Positions 10,901 through 22,200 are shown, counted from the first letter of the stretch. The stretch: 64,000 nucleotides of DNA from Microglena sp. YARC (GCA_022414725.1 CM039463.1:27180003-27244002); one strand, 5' to 3'. Numbers and translations: made by a program. Notes: generated by a model from the letters alone, not told the origin.

Positions 10901-13720
10901 CATTGGGCTTGGTAGAAGGGTGTGTGGGTTTGGGTGGGTGAGTAGAGTAGGTGCGTGGGTGGTAGTAGTAGGTTCTCTATCCACACACAAAACATACAGC
11001 CCACCAAACCCCTCTCACAACACCCCACACACACATACCACATTCATACATACTCACCCTCCCCAGGTGATCCAGATAAGCAACGACGGAATGTGCTTGC
11101 CAGAAGAAAGCTTCTTAGCTCCAGCTCCACGACGACTTGAAGACAGTAGCTTCTCCCAAAGCTACCGCAAAGACAGGAGAGGAACAGGATCCACACACAC
11201 ACACACATACAGGCTCCCCACCCCACACCACCCACCCACCCACCCGCCCACACACACCCACACGCCCACCCCCATACACCACAAACACACATACACTCTT
11301 CCAGAGTGATCCAGTGGAACAAGCAACGGGCATGCTGGCAGAAAAAGCTCTAGTCGAGCTTCACGATCGACTGAAGACGGTTAGCCGCGCTCCCCAAGCT
11401 TCCGCAAAGAACAGGAGAGGAGACAGGATACAGTTTACTACACACCTAGAGAGATACACACATACAAGCCCCCACCCCACACAGCACACACCACACCCCC
11501 CCACACACATACAGCCCCCAACCCCCCCACACACCTCACACACATACACAAAACACACTCTCCCAGCCCTGATCCAGAAAGCAACGGTATGCTGCTGAGA
11601 AAAGCTTAGTCCAGCTCACGATTGACTGAAGGCAGCAGCCGCTCCCCAAGCTACGCAAAAGACAGGAGAGGAGACAGGATCCACACGCACCACACACACA
11701 TACAGCCCCCACCCAACCCACACACCCCACACCCCCCCACACACACAAACACACATAACAGCCCCCACCCCCCCACACACACAACACCCCCCACACACAC
11801 AAACACACATAAACTCTCCCAGGTGATCCAGAAGCAACGATGTGCTGCAGAGAAAGCTCTAGTCCAGCTTCACGATCAACTGAAGGCAGCAGCCGCTCCC
11901 CAAGCTACCGCAAAGACAGGAGAGGAGACAGGATCCACACACACACACATCAAATAGCCCCCATCCCCCCCACACCCATCCCACACACCCCCACACACAC
12001 AAACACACATACACTCTCCCAGGTCATCCAGAAGCAACGGCATGCTGCGGAGAAAGCTCTAGTCCAGCTCCACGATCGACTGAAGGCAGCAGCCGCCCCC
12101 CAAAGCTGCTGCTAAGAACAGGATGAGGAGACAGAATCTCATAACATCTTCCTAGCTCCTCCCATGTCAGTGCTGGTGAAGCATGAGCAACCGGGCAGTG
12201 TGTCGGCGCGAGGGACGGCGGCATTCAAAGCTGTTATAGAAGCCCCAGGTGTGTTTGAGCAATGGATGATGGTGGTGGTAGTGGTGGAGGTGGGAGTAAT
12301 GATGATTATGGTGGTGGTGGTGGTGGTGATGGCGATGGTGGTGGTGATGAAGCATGAGCAACCGGGCAGTGTGTCCGCGCGAGGGACAGCGGCATCCAAA
12401 GCAGTTATAGACTTATGGAAGCTCCAGGTGTGTTAAGAGCAAAGGACTATTGGTGGGTGCGTGGTGGTGGTGGTTTATGGTGGTTATGATTATTATGGTG
12501 GCCGGGTGATGGTGGTGGTGATGATTATGGTCGGTGTGCAGGTGTAGTTTCGATGGTGGTGGTGCTGATTAAGGATGAGCAAATCCGGTCGAGCAGTGGT
12601 CGTCAACGTGGGGACGGGCGGCATTCAAAGCAGTGATAGAAGCTCCAGGTGGGTTAGAGCAAAGGATTATGGTGGTGGTGGTGGTGGTGGAGGTGGGAGT
12701 GATGATGATTATGGTGATGGTGGTGGTGGTGGTGGAGGTGATGGTTAAGCATGAGCAACCGGGCAGCTGTGTCGGCCATTGGGGATGGCGGCATTCAAAA
12801 GCAGTGATAAAAGCTCCAGGTGTGTTAGATGGTGGGTGCTTGCGTGGTGACGATGATGATGATGATGATGTGGCTCCATTCGAGCACATAATGATAATGA
12901 TGATGATGTGGCTCCGTTCGAGCACATAATGATGATGATGATGATGTGGCTCCGTTCGATGTTGGCTATGTTTCGAGCACATAATGCATGATGATGATTG
13001 TGGCTCCTGTTCGAGCCACATTATGGGTGATGCCCCTGATGATGTGGCTCCGTTCGAGCACATCATTAACATGAACCACTGATGATGATGATGTGGCTCC
13101 TTTCGAGCACATAATGATGCATGATCATGAAAATTGTGGCTCCGTTCGAGCACATAATGATGATGATGATGATGTGGCTCCGTTCGAGCACATAATGATG
13201 ATGATGATGACTGTGGCTCCGTTCGAGCACATAATGATGATGATGATGATGTGGCTCCGTTCGAGCACATAATGATGATGATGATGATGTGGCTCCGTTC
13301 GAGCACATAATGATGATGATCATGATGTGGCCCTTTGAGAACATGATGATGGTGATGATGATGTGGCTCCGTTCTCCCCCATCCCCACCCCCACCCCCAC
13401 CCCCCCACACACGCTCACACCCATCCACCCCACCCATCCCTCCCCACCCCACAAACACAAACACACACATGCACACTAACACACCCACACCCACACCCAC
13501 ACCCTCACCCCCATCCCTCCCCGCACGCTTACCCCCCACTCCCCCCCCCCCCCCCCACGCTCTCAACTATCACCCCCCCACCCCACCCCACCCCACAAAC
13601 ACACACACACGCTCTCAAAGACACCCCCACACACCCCACACAAGCTCCCCCCATCCCCCCCACGCCCCCCCACCCCACAAACACACACAGACAATCACTA
13701 ACACACACACACTACATACG

Positions 13721-13754
<34 letters not shown>

Positions 13755-16700
13755 ACCCTCACCCTCACCCCATCCCCCCCCACACACAAGCTCACTCTCA
13801 TCCCCACCCCACCCTCCATCCCCCCCACCCCACCCCATCCCACCCCGCCCACACGCCCACACTCACACTCATCCCACCCCCCCTTACCTGACATCATACA
13901 CGTCTCTCTGCGCAGGGGAAGCTGCTGATGCATTTATTTTTATAATTGCTGTTAAATGTATTAATCAATAAAAACATAATTAATGAATCTTTATTAAGTT
14001 TTTTTTGCAGGGGAAGCTGCTGATGCAATAATGTTTTTTTAGTATTACTACCAAATGTAACAATCAATACAAACAGAATTAATGAATCATAATTGTGTTT
14101 TCTTTGCAGGGGAAGCTGCTGATGCAATAACGTTTTTTTAGTATTGCTATTAATCAAAACAAAACATAATTAATTAATCGTTTTATTTTTTCTTTCGCAG
14201 GGGAAGCTGCTGATGCAATAACGTTTTTTAGTATTGCTATTAATCAAAACAAAACATAATTAATGAATCGTTTTATTTTTTCTTTTGCAGGGGAAGCTGC
14301 TGATGCAGTAACGTTTTTTTAGTATTGCTATTAATCAAAACAAAACATAATTAATTAATCGTTTTATTTTTTCTTTTGCATGGGAAGCTGCTGATGCAAT
14401 AACGTTTTTTTAGCCTTGCTATTAATCAAAACAAAACATAATTAATGAATCGTTTTATTTTTTCTTTTGCAGGGGAAGCTGCTGATGCAGTAACGTTTTT
14501 TTAGTATTGCTATTAATCAAAACAAAACATAATTAATTAATCGTTTTATTTTTTCTTTCGCAGGGGAAGCCGCTGATGCAATAACGTTTTTTAGTATTGC
14601 TATTAATCAAAACAAAACATAATTAATTAATCGTTTTATTTTTTCTTTTGCAGGGGAAGCTGCTGATGCAATAACGTTTTTTTAGCCTTGCTATTAATCA
14701 AAACAAAACATAATTAATTAATCGTTTTATTTTTTCTTTTGCAGGGGAAGCTGCTGATGTAATAATGTTTTTTTAGTATTACTATGAATCAAAACAAAAC
14801 ATAATGAATTAATCGTTAATAATGTTTCTTCCCAGGGGAGGCCCCTGATGCAATCAAGGTATTTTAGTATTTCTATACATCAATAAATTCCATAATTAAT
14901 TCATCATTCTTATTTTTTATCGGCAGGGGAAGCCGCTGATGCAATAACGATTTTTTAGTATTGCTGTTCATCAAAACAAAACAGAATTAATTAATTATTA
15001 TTATTATTATTTCTTTCGCAGGGGAAGCTGCTGATGTAATAATGTATTTTTAGTATTACTATTAATCAATACAAAACATAATTAATTAATCATTATTCTT
15101 TTTTCTTTATAGGGAAAGCTGCAGATGCAGTCGCGGTTTTTAAGTATGGCTATTAATCAATATATTTCGGAATGAATTAATTCGTGTTATACTTTGTTTG
15201 CAGAATAGTAAGATTGATGCAATACTATTTGTATTATTACTATTAATCTGCTATTAATCTGCCAGTATTCAATAAATCAGAATTCATTAATCATTATTAT
15301 TATTACTATTAATCTGCTATTAATCTGCCATTAATCATTACAACCAGAATTCATTAATCATTATTATTATTATTATTTATTTTGCAGGGGAAGCCGCAGA
15401 TGCAGTGACGGAGCAATCTGAAGGCTTGGACTGGAAATATGTCCACCACGTGGATACTGTGACAGGTAGGACAGGCACCCCTTTATGCGATCGTGGTGGT
15501 GTTGGTGGTGCGGTGGTGTTGGTGCGGAGGTGGTCGTGGTGTTGGTGGTGGTGGTGTTGAAATATGTCCACCACGTGGACACTGTGACAGGTAGGACAGG
15601 CACCCCTTTAAACACTTCGTTGTTGGTGGTCTTGTGGTGCGTTGTTGTGTTGGTGTGTTGTTGGTGGTGTTGGTGTTGAAATAGGTCCACTACGTGGATA
15701 CTGTGACAGGTAAGACACTTTTTAATTTCATGCGGGGCATTTCTGACTAGTTTAGCCGGAACCATGCGTCGCCATGCAGCAACAGGATGGCGACGTGTCG
15801 GACAAAAGACAACAGTGCATTGACTGTGAGCACGCCAGCCATTTTTCGGTTTGAAAATTGAGTCAGATAATGAAGAAACAAGTAAGCCCAGATCATTATA
15901 CCCTATGCTAGAGATACCCTCCTCCACCCCCCAACAACCCCAACACTCTCAACACCCTCATGCTCCCCCACCCCCCAACAACCTCAACAACCTCAACAAC
16001 CTCATATACCACCCATCCCCCAACAACCTCAACAACCCCAACAACCTCAACACCCTCATGCACCCCCTCTCACAAAGTGTCCCCTTCACCCCCTCCCCCA
16101 CCTCCCTGGTGCCTTCCGCATAGACTATGAGCCAGCTAGTCAAACTTATTATAGAGATGCCCTCCTCCCCCTCCTCCAACAACCCCAACAACCCCAACGT
16201 CCTCAACACCCTCATGCACCCCCTCTCACAAAGTGTCCCCTTCACCCCCTCCCCCACCCCCCCTGGTGCCTTCCGCATAGACTGTGAGCCAGCTAGTCAA
16301 ACTTATTATAGAGATGCCCTCCTCCCCCTCCTCCAACAACCCCAACAACCCCAACGTCCTCAACACCCTCATGCACCCCCTCTCACAAAGTGTCCCCTTC
16401 ACCCCATCCCCCACCCCCCTGGTGCCTTCCGCATAGACTGTGAGCCAGCTAGTCAAACTTATTATAGAGATGCCCTCCTCCCCCTCTTCCAACAACCCCA
16501 ACAACCCCAACGTCCTCAACACCCTCATGCACCCCCTCTCACAAAAGTGTCCCCTTCTCCCCCTCCCCCCCCCCCCTGGTGCCTTCCGCATAGACTGTGA
16601 GCCAGCTAGTCAAACTTATTATAGAGATGCCCTCCTCCTTCTCCTCCAACAACCCCAACATCCTCAACACCCTCATGCACCCCCTCTCACAAAGTGTCCC

Positions 16701-17734
16701 CTTCTCCCCCTCCCCCATCCCCCTGGTGCTTTCTGTAGAGACTGTGAGCCAGCCACTTGGATTCTCTCTGGATTGGCCAACAGCCACTCACAAGCAAGCT
16801 GCCCCTCTGGCAGCTAGTCAACCCTATGATGGAAATACCCCCCTCCACAACCCCAACAACCCCAACAACCCCAACAACCCCAACAACCTAAACAACCTGA
16901 ACACCCTCATGCACCCCCCTCACAAAGTGTCACCATCACCCCCACCCCACCCCACCCCACCCCCCCTGTTGCCTTCCGTAGAGTGTGTGAGCCAGCCACT
17001 TGGATTCTCTCTGGATTGGCAACAGCCATTCACAAGCAAGCTGCCCCTCTGGCAGCTAGTCAACCCTATGAAGGAAATACCCCCCTCCACAACCCCAACA
17101 ACCTAAACAACCTGAACACCCTCATGCACCCCCCTCACAAAGTGTCACCGTCACCCCCCTCCCCCACCCCCCCTGTTGCTTTACGTGGCGACTGTGAGCC
17201 AGCCGCTTGGCTTCTCTCTGGATTGGCCAACAGCCACTCACAAGCAAGCTGCCCCTCTGGCAGCTAGTCAACCCTATGAAGAAAAAAAAAACCTCAAAAA
17301 AACCCAACAACCCCAACAACCTAAACAACCTGAACACCCTCATGCACCCCCCTTGTTGCCTTCACAAAGTGTCCCCCCTCCCCCCACCCTCCTGTTGCCT
17401 TCCGTAGAGACTGTGAGCCAGCTAGTCAAACCAATGATACAGATGCCCTCCTCCCCTCCCTCCAACAACCCCCAACACCCTCATGCACCACCTCTCACAA
17501 AGTGTCCCCTTCACCCCTCCCCCACCCCCTTATTGCCTTCCGTAGAGACTGTGAGCCAGCCGCTTGGCTTCTCTCTGGATTGGGCAACGGCCACCCACAA
17601 GCAAGCCGCCTCTCTGGCAGCTAGGAGGAAGCTGGAAGATGCGTACAAGGATGCAGGGCCTTCTACATCAAGCGGTGTGACAACACATTCTACTGCTGCA
17701 CTATCTGCTGCTGGGCGCAAGAGGAAGGCAGCAC

Positions 17735-17778
<44 letters not shown>

Positions 17779-18904
17779 ATCATGGCGGTCGTGGTCGTGG
17801 TCGCGGTCGTGGTGTCATCGCGTAACCGACTTAACCGACTTTCCGCCCAGCCAATTCCCGCTCAGCCAATTCCCGCTTTTAATCCCTCCTGCTTCAACTT
17901 CTGCCTGATTGGCCTCCTGAGAATTCTGCCTTATGCAACCTTCGCCTCTTGCGTATTCTACCTGTTGCGCATCCTGCCCGATTTCTCCTTTTCCCGCCTG
18001 AGTTCATCCACCTGATTTCGGTAGCGCTACAGTTTGTCTTCCTACAAGCTTTCCCCCCTGCATCTCTGCAAGACCTTTCCCTTGCGTCAAGAGACCTGTC
18101 GCTGCGCACAACGGGAGGTGACGTGGTGAGTCATCCGACCTGTCAGAAATGTCCGAATCGCATCCATCCCATGTCACAAACTTGATTGCAAATTCTTCCC
18201 ACTGCATTGAGAAACATGTCGCTCCGCATTGTGCCATAGCAAGCACACATCAAAGTTGACCGAATGAAAAATCTAGCTGAGCATTCTCGCCCTAACTTGA
18301 CCGAACATCACAAATCAGCAACTTGACTGCAACTTCTTCCCACTGCATCGAGAAACATGTTGTCGCTGTGCATTGTGATACAGCGAGCATGCGGCAAAGT
18401 CGAATGGATAAACCTAGCGATGTTTCCAAGTCTCAGATCGAGTTGACTTCGGGAGCAGTTGCGGTGGACAGGATTGTTCTTCGGCCGAACTGAATACATG
18501 CTCGCTAAGAAGAAGCTTTAGTTATGTACAGTTGCGATTGCGCAGGTTCAGCTTTTTCAGTGGGGTCGACTATTGATCACAGCTGAGTTGGCAGGGAAGC
18601 AGGTCCGATGCCTTTAGCGGAGTCGGATGATGCGCAAACGTTGTCGATGCTCTTCGTCCCTTTGCCTTTCAGCTATGTCAAAGCCCACAGCTGAAGTGGA
18701 GGGAGGCAGATATGGAGTATGTGTGTGCTGGTGGGTGCGTGTAGGAGGGAGGGGAGGGATGAGAGTGGGGAGAGGGTGGGGGCTGGTGGGGTGGCTGGGG
18801 TGGGGAAGGGATGGAGTCAGGAAATATGTCAGGAAGAGTAAGGGAATATGTTTGTGGGCGGGGTACATAGTTGGGTGGGGGTGGGGGTGGGGGTGGAGAT
18901 AACT

Positions 18905-18935
<31 letters not shown>

Positions 18936-19620
18936 GGGGGGAGTACGGTGGTGTTTGTGTGCTTGTGGGTGCACAAGGGAGACCATCGCAAGGGATTTGC
19001 GTCCGTCAATGTTTTAAGTTGCATGCACTGCAGAGAAAACCGTTTTGCAACCCAGCTCAAAAACAGGTGTGGCCAACTGGAGGGAAGGGGGGAGGGGCGG
19101 ATAATGGTTTGGTGGTGTTGTTGTGTGAATGTGTGTGTGTGGGGGGGGGGCTTCAAGTGTAAACCATTATGTAACCAGCCCCAAAATAGGTGTGGCCAAA
19201 TGCCAAACGGGCACCATACTATGATTGGGGGGGGGGAAAGGGGGGGTCTTCGTGAGAGCAGGTGTGGCCACCGGCCACACGGGCAACCGTACTAGTATAT
19301 ATATATATATATATATATAGATGTGTATCTTACTTTCTGATTTAAAATTTCGAAGTACACTACTCATACGTTTGGACATACTTATGAGTATACGTTTTGG
19401 AACAAATGTATGAATATATGAACGTATGATCATATGAACGTACGTCGGCCCAACCCTAGTCACGGCAGGCTTACTAATATGAGTAATATACACACACAAA
19501 CGCACACACTCCTCTCAACTTGACCCCGCAGGTGGCAGCCTATTAAAATGAGTAATAGGCACACACACACTCCTCCTCAACTGGACCCCGCAGGTGGCAG
19601 CTTACTACCATGAGTAACAG

Positions 19621-19655
<35 letters not shown>

Positions 19656-19774
19656 TCATCTATACCCCACAGGTGGCAGCTGCTGACCCAGTGCGAAAGA
19701 GGGCGGAGGATATCATTGCTGCAGGAGCAGCACTCATGGATGGACGCAAGGCCTTGGCAGATGAAGACGACTAG
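4919..19774 (+). CDS. TAF8: TFIID subunit 8 (TAF8), six exons
   Basis: TAF8 is a nuclear TFIID subunit that pairs with TAF10 through a histone fold in RNA polymerase II preinitiation complexes. Exons: 4919-5189, 8470-8667, 12023-12248, 15388-15465, 17546-17736, 19673-19774; total about 354 codons. Exon 1 encodes a Bromo_TP-type histone fold (YARSVARAVVGQIAENAGYE ... ANAFDTLLAIEDVG). Exon 2 encodes the TAF8 C-terminal-domain hallmark FLPSFPDSHTYQHTPSYD. Exon 3 has QKQRHAAEKALVQLHDRL and LAPPMSVLVKHEQPG. Exons 5-6 are basic (GRKRKAAQ, VRKRAEDI) and end ADEDD-stop. Introns 2-5 are in matching phase (0, 1, 1, 0). Damage: exon 1 needs one base removed near the T run at 5042-5046 to join both halves of the fold, and exon 3 has an in-frame TAA at 12113-12115. 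These may be assembly indels or decay; the family assignment is firm, functionality is not. Confidence 0.92.
5257..7300. repeat. GT/G-rich array in TAF8 intron 1
   Basis: Irregular units of about 90-160 bp share the phrases acatggggacctctag and tgtggttcaagacctgtgtg, separated by (GT)n and long G runs (for example about 6530-6550, 6970-7010 and 7225-7256). More than ten units are visible. Unlike neighbouring arrays I could not trace it to an exon edge. G-runs on the coding strand make quadruplexes plausible (inference). Confidence 0.75.
7547..8469 (+). repeat. Acceptor-derived array before TAF8 exon 2
   Basis: Four imperfect copies of the start of exon 2 with its acceptor (..aacag then aggagtctgcc, cacatacactgccc) begin near 7549, 7738, 7916 and 8293, ahead of the functional copy at 8470. 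The first two extend about 120-140 bp into exon sequence, as far as the codons for PSHIP. They carry indels that would break the frame, so they are decoys, not alternative exons. Confidence 0.85.
8668..9245 (+). repeat. Donor-derived array after TAF8 exon 2
   Basis: About eight units of 55-75 bp each repeat the end of exon 2 and its donor (ccctggcaagcaaacacag then gtaaa) joined to a (GAATTT)n stretch. One unit at about 8981-9030 keeps a longer exon piece (cgtcttatgacgggcatgag). The functional copy is the first, at 8667/8668. Confidence 0.88.
9280..9385 (-). repeat. Dispersed AATTTC-associated family, inverted copy
   Basis: Reverse complement of the elements at 600-720 and 1255-1360: the order gaaattgaaattg, ttacatccgagtattgcgcc, taaggacaccac, taagccggagct is preserved. 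It lies inside TAF8 intron 2. Confidence 0.6.
9600..9692 (+). repeat. Detached copy of TAF8 exon 2 end plus donor
   Basis: The stretch cctgatagtcacacttacta through aagaaaacacag/gtaaag is a diverged copy of the last 75 bp of exon 2 and its donor, about 930 bp downstream of the functional donor. It still reads as a TAF8-like peptide in one frame (PDSHTY), supporting descent from the exon. Confidence 0.8.
9725..10300 (+). repeat. Array of 85-90 bp units with T runs
   Basis: Four or five units share tgacaactcgtcgccgcagt, gggcctattcgagtct and cgctagtgtcagtttttttt. No link to an exon edge was found. A G-run with GC interruption lies at 9880-9903. Confidence 0.75.
10415..10437. repeat. Poly-G tract
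   Basis: About 20 consecutive G following a GT stretch, inside TAF8 intron 2. Exact length is unreliable in any assembly. Confidence 0.85.
10612..10830 (+). repeat. Dispersed family F copy 2 with internal 15-20 bp expansion
   Basis: Starts like the element at 3530-3700 (aagtcctaggcccgtcgcaa) and continues into about seven tandem gggccagggaccagttag units at 10705-10825. Confidence 0.6.
11066..12022 (+). repeat. Acceptor-derived array before TAF8 exon 3
   Basis: Four copies of the first 100 bp of exon 3 with its acceptor (ctctcccag then gtgatccagaagcaacg) start near 11067, 11306, 11570 and 11825, with units of about 200-260 bp separated by CA/CCC-rich DNA. The third and fourth copies keep the phrase for AEKALVQLHDRL-type sequence. 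Several keep an open KTGEE reading that the functional exon has lost. Confidence 0.88.
12249..12870 (+). repeat. Donor-derived array after TAF8 exon 3
   Basis: Three further copies of the exon 3 end and donor (gagcaaccgggcagtgtgtc ... gctccag/gtgtgtt) end near 12428, 12650 and 12824, each followed by (GGT)n/(GAT)n filler. The functional donor at 12248/12249 is the first. Confidence 0.85.
12870..13375. repeat. 32-36 bp satellite (ggctccgttcgagcacataa)
   Basis: About fourteen units of gtggctccgttcgagcacat plus a variable (GAT)n spacer. The GAT length differs between units, giving the irregular period. It produces long His/Ser frames on the minus strand that are artefacts. Confidence 0.9.
13376..13890. 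repeat. C-rich and CA low-complexity block
   Basis: CCCCA, CACA and C-run DNA, including a C run of about 30 at 13721-13752. No coding content. Confidence 0.9.
13908..15387 (+). repeat. Array of splice-acceptor units before TAF8 exon 4
   Basis: About fourteen units of about 91 bp plus one degenerate unit near 15200. Each contains a pyrimidine-rich tract, (T/C)GCAG and the first 15-17 bases of exon 4 (gggaagctgctgatgca), then an AT-rich filler (ttagtattgctattaatcaa). The functional acceptor (15387/15388) is the last. One unit near 14380 has CAT in place of CAG. Nearly every unit is a plausible acceptor by sequence, in the same phase. Confidence 0.93.
15466..15720 (+). repeat. Donor-derived repeats after TAF8 exon 4
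   Basis: Two more copies of aaatatgtccaccacgtgga ... ctgtgacag/gtaggac follow the functional donor, near 15560-15600 and 15678-15712, separated by (GGT)n DNA. Confidence 0.85.
15905..17545 (+). repeat. Acceptor-derived array before TAF8 exon 5
   Basis: Eight copies of the exon 5 start with its acceptor (ccttccgyatag/agactgtgagccagc) at about 16123, 16280, 16435, 16592, 16738, 16983, 17189 and 17410, in units of about 150-220 bp with (CAACCCCAA)n and CCCTC filler. Proximal copies carry only about 20 exon bases; later ones carry about 80 (as far as caagcaagctgcccctctgg). The functional acceptor is 17545/17546. Confidence 0.92.
17737..17775. repeat. TA microsatellite at TAF8 donor 5
   Basis: (TA)n begins immediately after the exon 5 donor dinucleotide at 17737. 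Confidence 0.9.
17776..18900. other. TAF8 intron 5, degenerate repeats
   Basis: Contains pyrimidine-rich imperfect repeats (about 17880-18010) and two or three units of a sequence around cttcccactgcatygagaaacatgtcg (18190-18390). No exon was detected. Confidence 0.55.
18904..18945. repeat. Poly-G tract
   Basis: About 30 G followed by a G-rich stretch, in TAF8 intron 5. Confidence 0.85.
19020..19320. repeat. Imperfect repeats around aggtgtggcca plus TA run
   Basis: Three or four units with ccagctcaaaaacaggtgtg and ggccaaatgccaaacgggca, ending in (TA)n at 19295-19319. From the TA run to about 19495 the DNA resembles 41090-41210 (both end cgcaggcttactaatatgag-like), so this is also a dispersed element. 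Confidence 0.6.
19460..19672 (+). repeat. Acceptor-derived repeats before TAF8 last exon
   Basis: The unit accccgcaggtggcagc plus ttactaatatgagtaatag and a CA run occurs with the acceptor and eight exon bases intact at about 19527 and 19588, and diverged at 19470. The functional acceptor is 19672/19673. Confidence 0.85.
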
Positions 19775-21240
19775 AAGATTTAGAGCAAGCCAGAGGCCAG
19801 CTCAGTGGCTCGTCAGCCAGCAAGATTGGGTTTGACTCTATGGTCAATCAGCTTTCAAGCTGCTCACCGTCTGCGGATGGACAGAAGGCCTTGGCAGATG
19901 AAGACGACTAGGAGATTTAGAGCAGGCTAGAGACCCGCTCAGTGGCTCGCCAGCCAGCAAGATTGGGTTTAACTCTAGGACTATCAGCCTTCAGGCTGCT
20001 CACCGTCTGCGGATGGACAGAAGGCCTTGGCAGATGAAGACGACTAGGGGATTTAGAGCAGGCTAGAGACCCGCTCAGTGGCTCGCCAGCCAGCAAGATT
20101 GGGTTTGACTCTATGATCAATCAGCCTTCAAGCTGCTCACCGTCTGCGGATGACAGAAGGCCTTGGCAGATGAAGACGACTAGAAGATTTAGAGCGAGCC
20201 AGAGGCCAGCTCAGTGGCTCGCCAGCCAGCAAGCTTCGGTTTAACTCTAGGACTATCAGCCTTCAGGCTGCTCACCGTCTGCGGATGGACAGAAGGCCTT
20301 GGCAGATGAAGACGAATGGGAGATTTAGAGCAAGCCAGAGACCCGCTCAGTGGCTCGCCAGCCAGCAAGATTGGGTTTGACTCTATGGTCAATCAGCCTT
20401 CAAGCTGCTCACCGTCTGCGGATGACAGAAGGCCTTGGCAGATGAAGACGACTAGAAGATTTAGAGCAAGCCAGAGGCCAGCTCAGTGGCTCGCCAGCCA
20501 GCAAGCTTCGGTTTAACTCTAGGACTATCAGCCTTCAGGCTGCTCACCGTCTGCGGATGGACAGAAGGCCTTGGCAGATGAAGACGAATAGGAGATTTAG
20601 AGCAAGCCAGAGACCCGCTCAGTGGCTCGCCAGCCAGCAAGATTGGGTTTGATTACATGGTCTATCAGCCTTCAGGCTGCTTATTTTCTGTGGGGGGACG
20701 AAATGCCTTGGCAGATGAAGACGACTAGGATCCAGAGACCCGCTCAGTGGCTCGTCAGCCAGCAAGATTGGGTCTGATTACATGGTCTATCAGCTTTTAG
20801 GCTGCTCATTGTCTGCATGTGGACGAAATGCCTTGGCAGATGAAGACGACTAGGAGCCAGAGAGGCAGCTCAGTGCCTTGTCAGCCAGCAAGATTGGGTT
20901 TGATTACATGGTCTATCAGCCTGTAGGCTGCTCACTGTCTGTGGGTGGACGGAGGGCCTTGGATAATAAAGATGACTAGGAGACTTAGAGCGAGCCAGAG
21001 ACCCGCGCAGTGGCTCGTAAGCCAGCAAGATTGGATTTGACTCCATGGTCTAGGCGCCTCCAGGCTGCTCACCGTCTGTGGACGGAAGACCTTGGCGGAT
21101 GAAGACGACTGCCTTTTGTTTTCGCTAACTTGCCTGTGCCTTTGCTTGTGCCTTTGCCTGTGCCTTTGCTTTTGCCTGTTCCTTTGACTTAGCCTGTGCC
21201 TAGGAGATTTAGAGCCAGAGGACAGCTCAGTGGCTCAAAT
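19775..21240 (+). repeat. Tandem copies of the TAF8 stop-codon region
   Basis: About ten units of 120-140 bp, each starting with a copy of the last coding bases (aaggccttggcagatgaaga cgactag) and continuing through the 3' flank (agatttagagcaagccagag, agctgctcaccgtctgcgga). Copies at about 19890, 20027, 20161, 20298, 20432 and 20570 are close to identical; those after 20700 are diverged. The unit starts inside the last exon and ends in sequence resembling a duplicated exon start, so it is a terminal-exon tandem duplication. Confidence 0.92.
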
Positions 21241-21380
21241 AAATAAACACATAGTATGCCTTTTTATAAGGCGTGAGGTTGAGGGGGTCAGCCTGTTTGC
21301 TTGCACTGGGGCCAACCACTGCGTGGCGTGGGGGTGAGGGAGCCAGCCTGCCGTTGCTTGCACCGGAGACAACCACCAAT
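21236..21380 (-). repeat. Dispersed family B (ggcgtgaggttgagggggyc), copy
   Basis: Contains ataaggcgtgaggttgaggg and a gtttgcttgcactggggcca element. Other copies lie at 1060-1135, 34663-34705, 47925-48245, 52950-53035 and 61425-61470, in both orientations. Confidence 0.65.
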
Positions 21381-21389
21381 CGCTCAGTG

Positions 21390-22200
21390 GCTCATCATCC
21401 AGCAAGATCAGTTTGATTACATGGTATGTCAGCCATCAGGCTGCTCACTACCTGCTGGCAGGGTGGACATGGGTGCAGCAGAATTAACACTACTACACCG
21501 CACTGTTGAGAATTTGTCTGATTACATGGTCTATCAGCCTTCGGGCTGCTCACTATCTGTGGGCAGAGTGGACATGGGTGCAGTAGTATAAGCACTACTA
21601 CACCACACTGTTGAGGATCGGTCTGATTATATGGTCTATCAGCCTTCAGGCTGCTCACCATCTGCAGGTAGAGTGGACATGGGTACAGTAGTATAAACAC
21701 TACTACACCGCACTGTTGAGGATCGGTTTGGTTGCATGGTCTATCAGCCTTCGAGCTGCTCACTATCTGTGGGCAGAGTAGACATGGGTACAGAAGTATA
21801 AATGCTACTACACGACACTGTTGAGGATCGGTTTGATTACATGATCTATTAGCCTTCAGGCTGCTCACCATCTGCGGGCAGAGTGGACATGGGTACAGTA
21901 GTGTAAGCGCTACTACACCGCACTATTAAGGATCGGTTTGATTACATGATCTATTAGCCTTCAGGCTGCTCACTACCTGCAGGTAGAGTGGACATGGGTT
22001 CAGTGGTATAAACACTACTACACCGCACTATTGAGGATTGGTTGTATTGCATGGTCTATTACCCTTAAGGCTGCTCACTATATGCGGGCAGAGTGGACAT
22101 GGGTACAGTAGTGTAAGCGCTATTACAACGCACTATCGAGGATTACTTTGATTACGTGGCCTATCAGCCTTCAGGCTGCTCACCATCTGCAGGTATTGTT
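21390..22200. repeat. Second-order array downstream of TAF8
   Basis: About seven units of roughly 113 bp with atggtctatcagccttcagg, gctgctcaccatctgc and gtggacatgggtacagtagt. The phrase tatcagccttcaggctgctc is shared with the preceding stop-codon array, so this array probably grew from its distal end. Confidence 0.85.

Noticed and set aside
12569..13566. His/Ser-rich minus-strand frames (279 and 166 codons)
   Set aside because: They cover the GAT/GGCTCCGTTCGAG satellite and C-rich DNA on the strand opposite TAF8; low-complexity artefacts.
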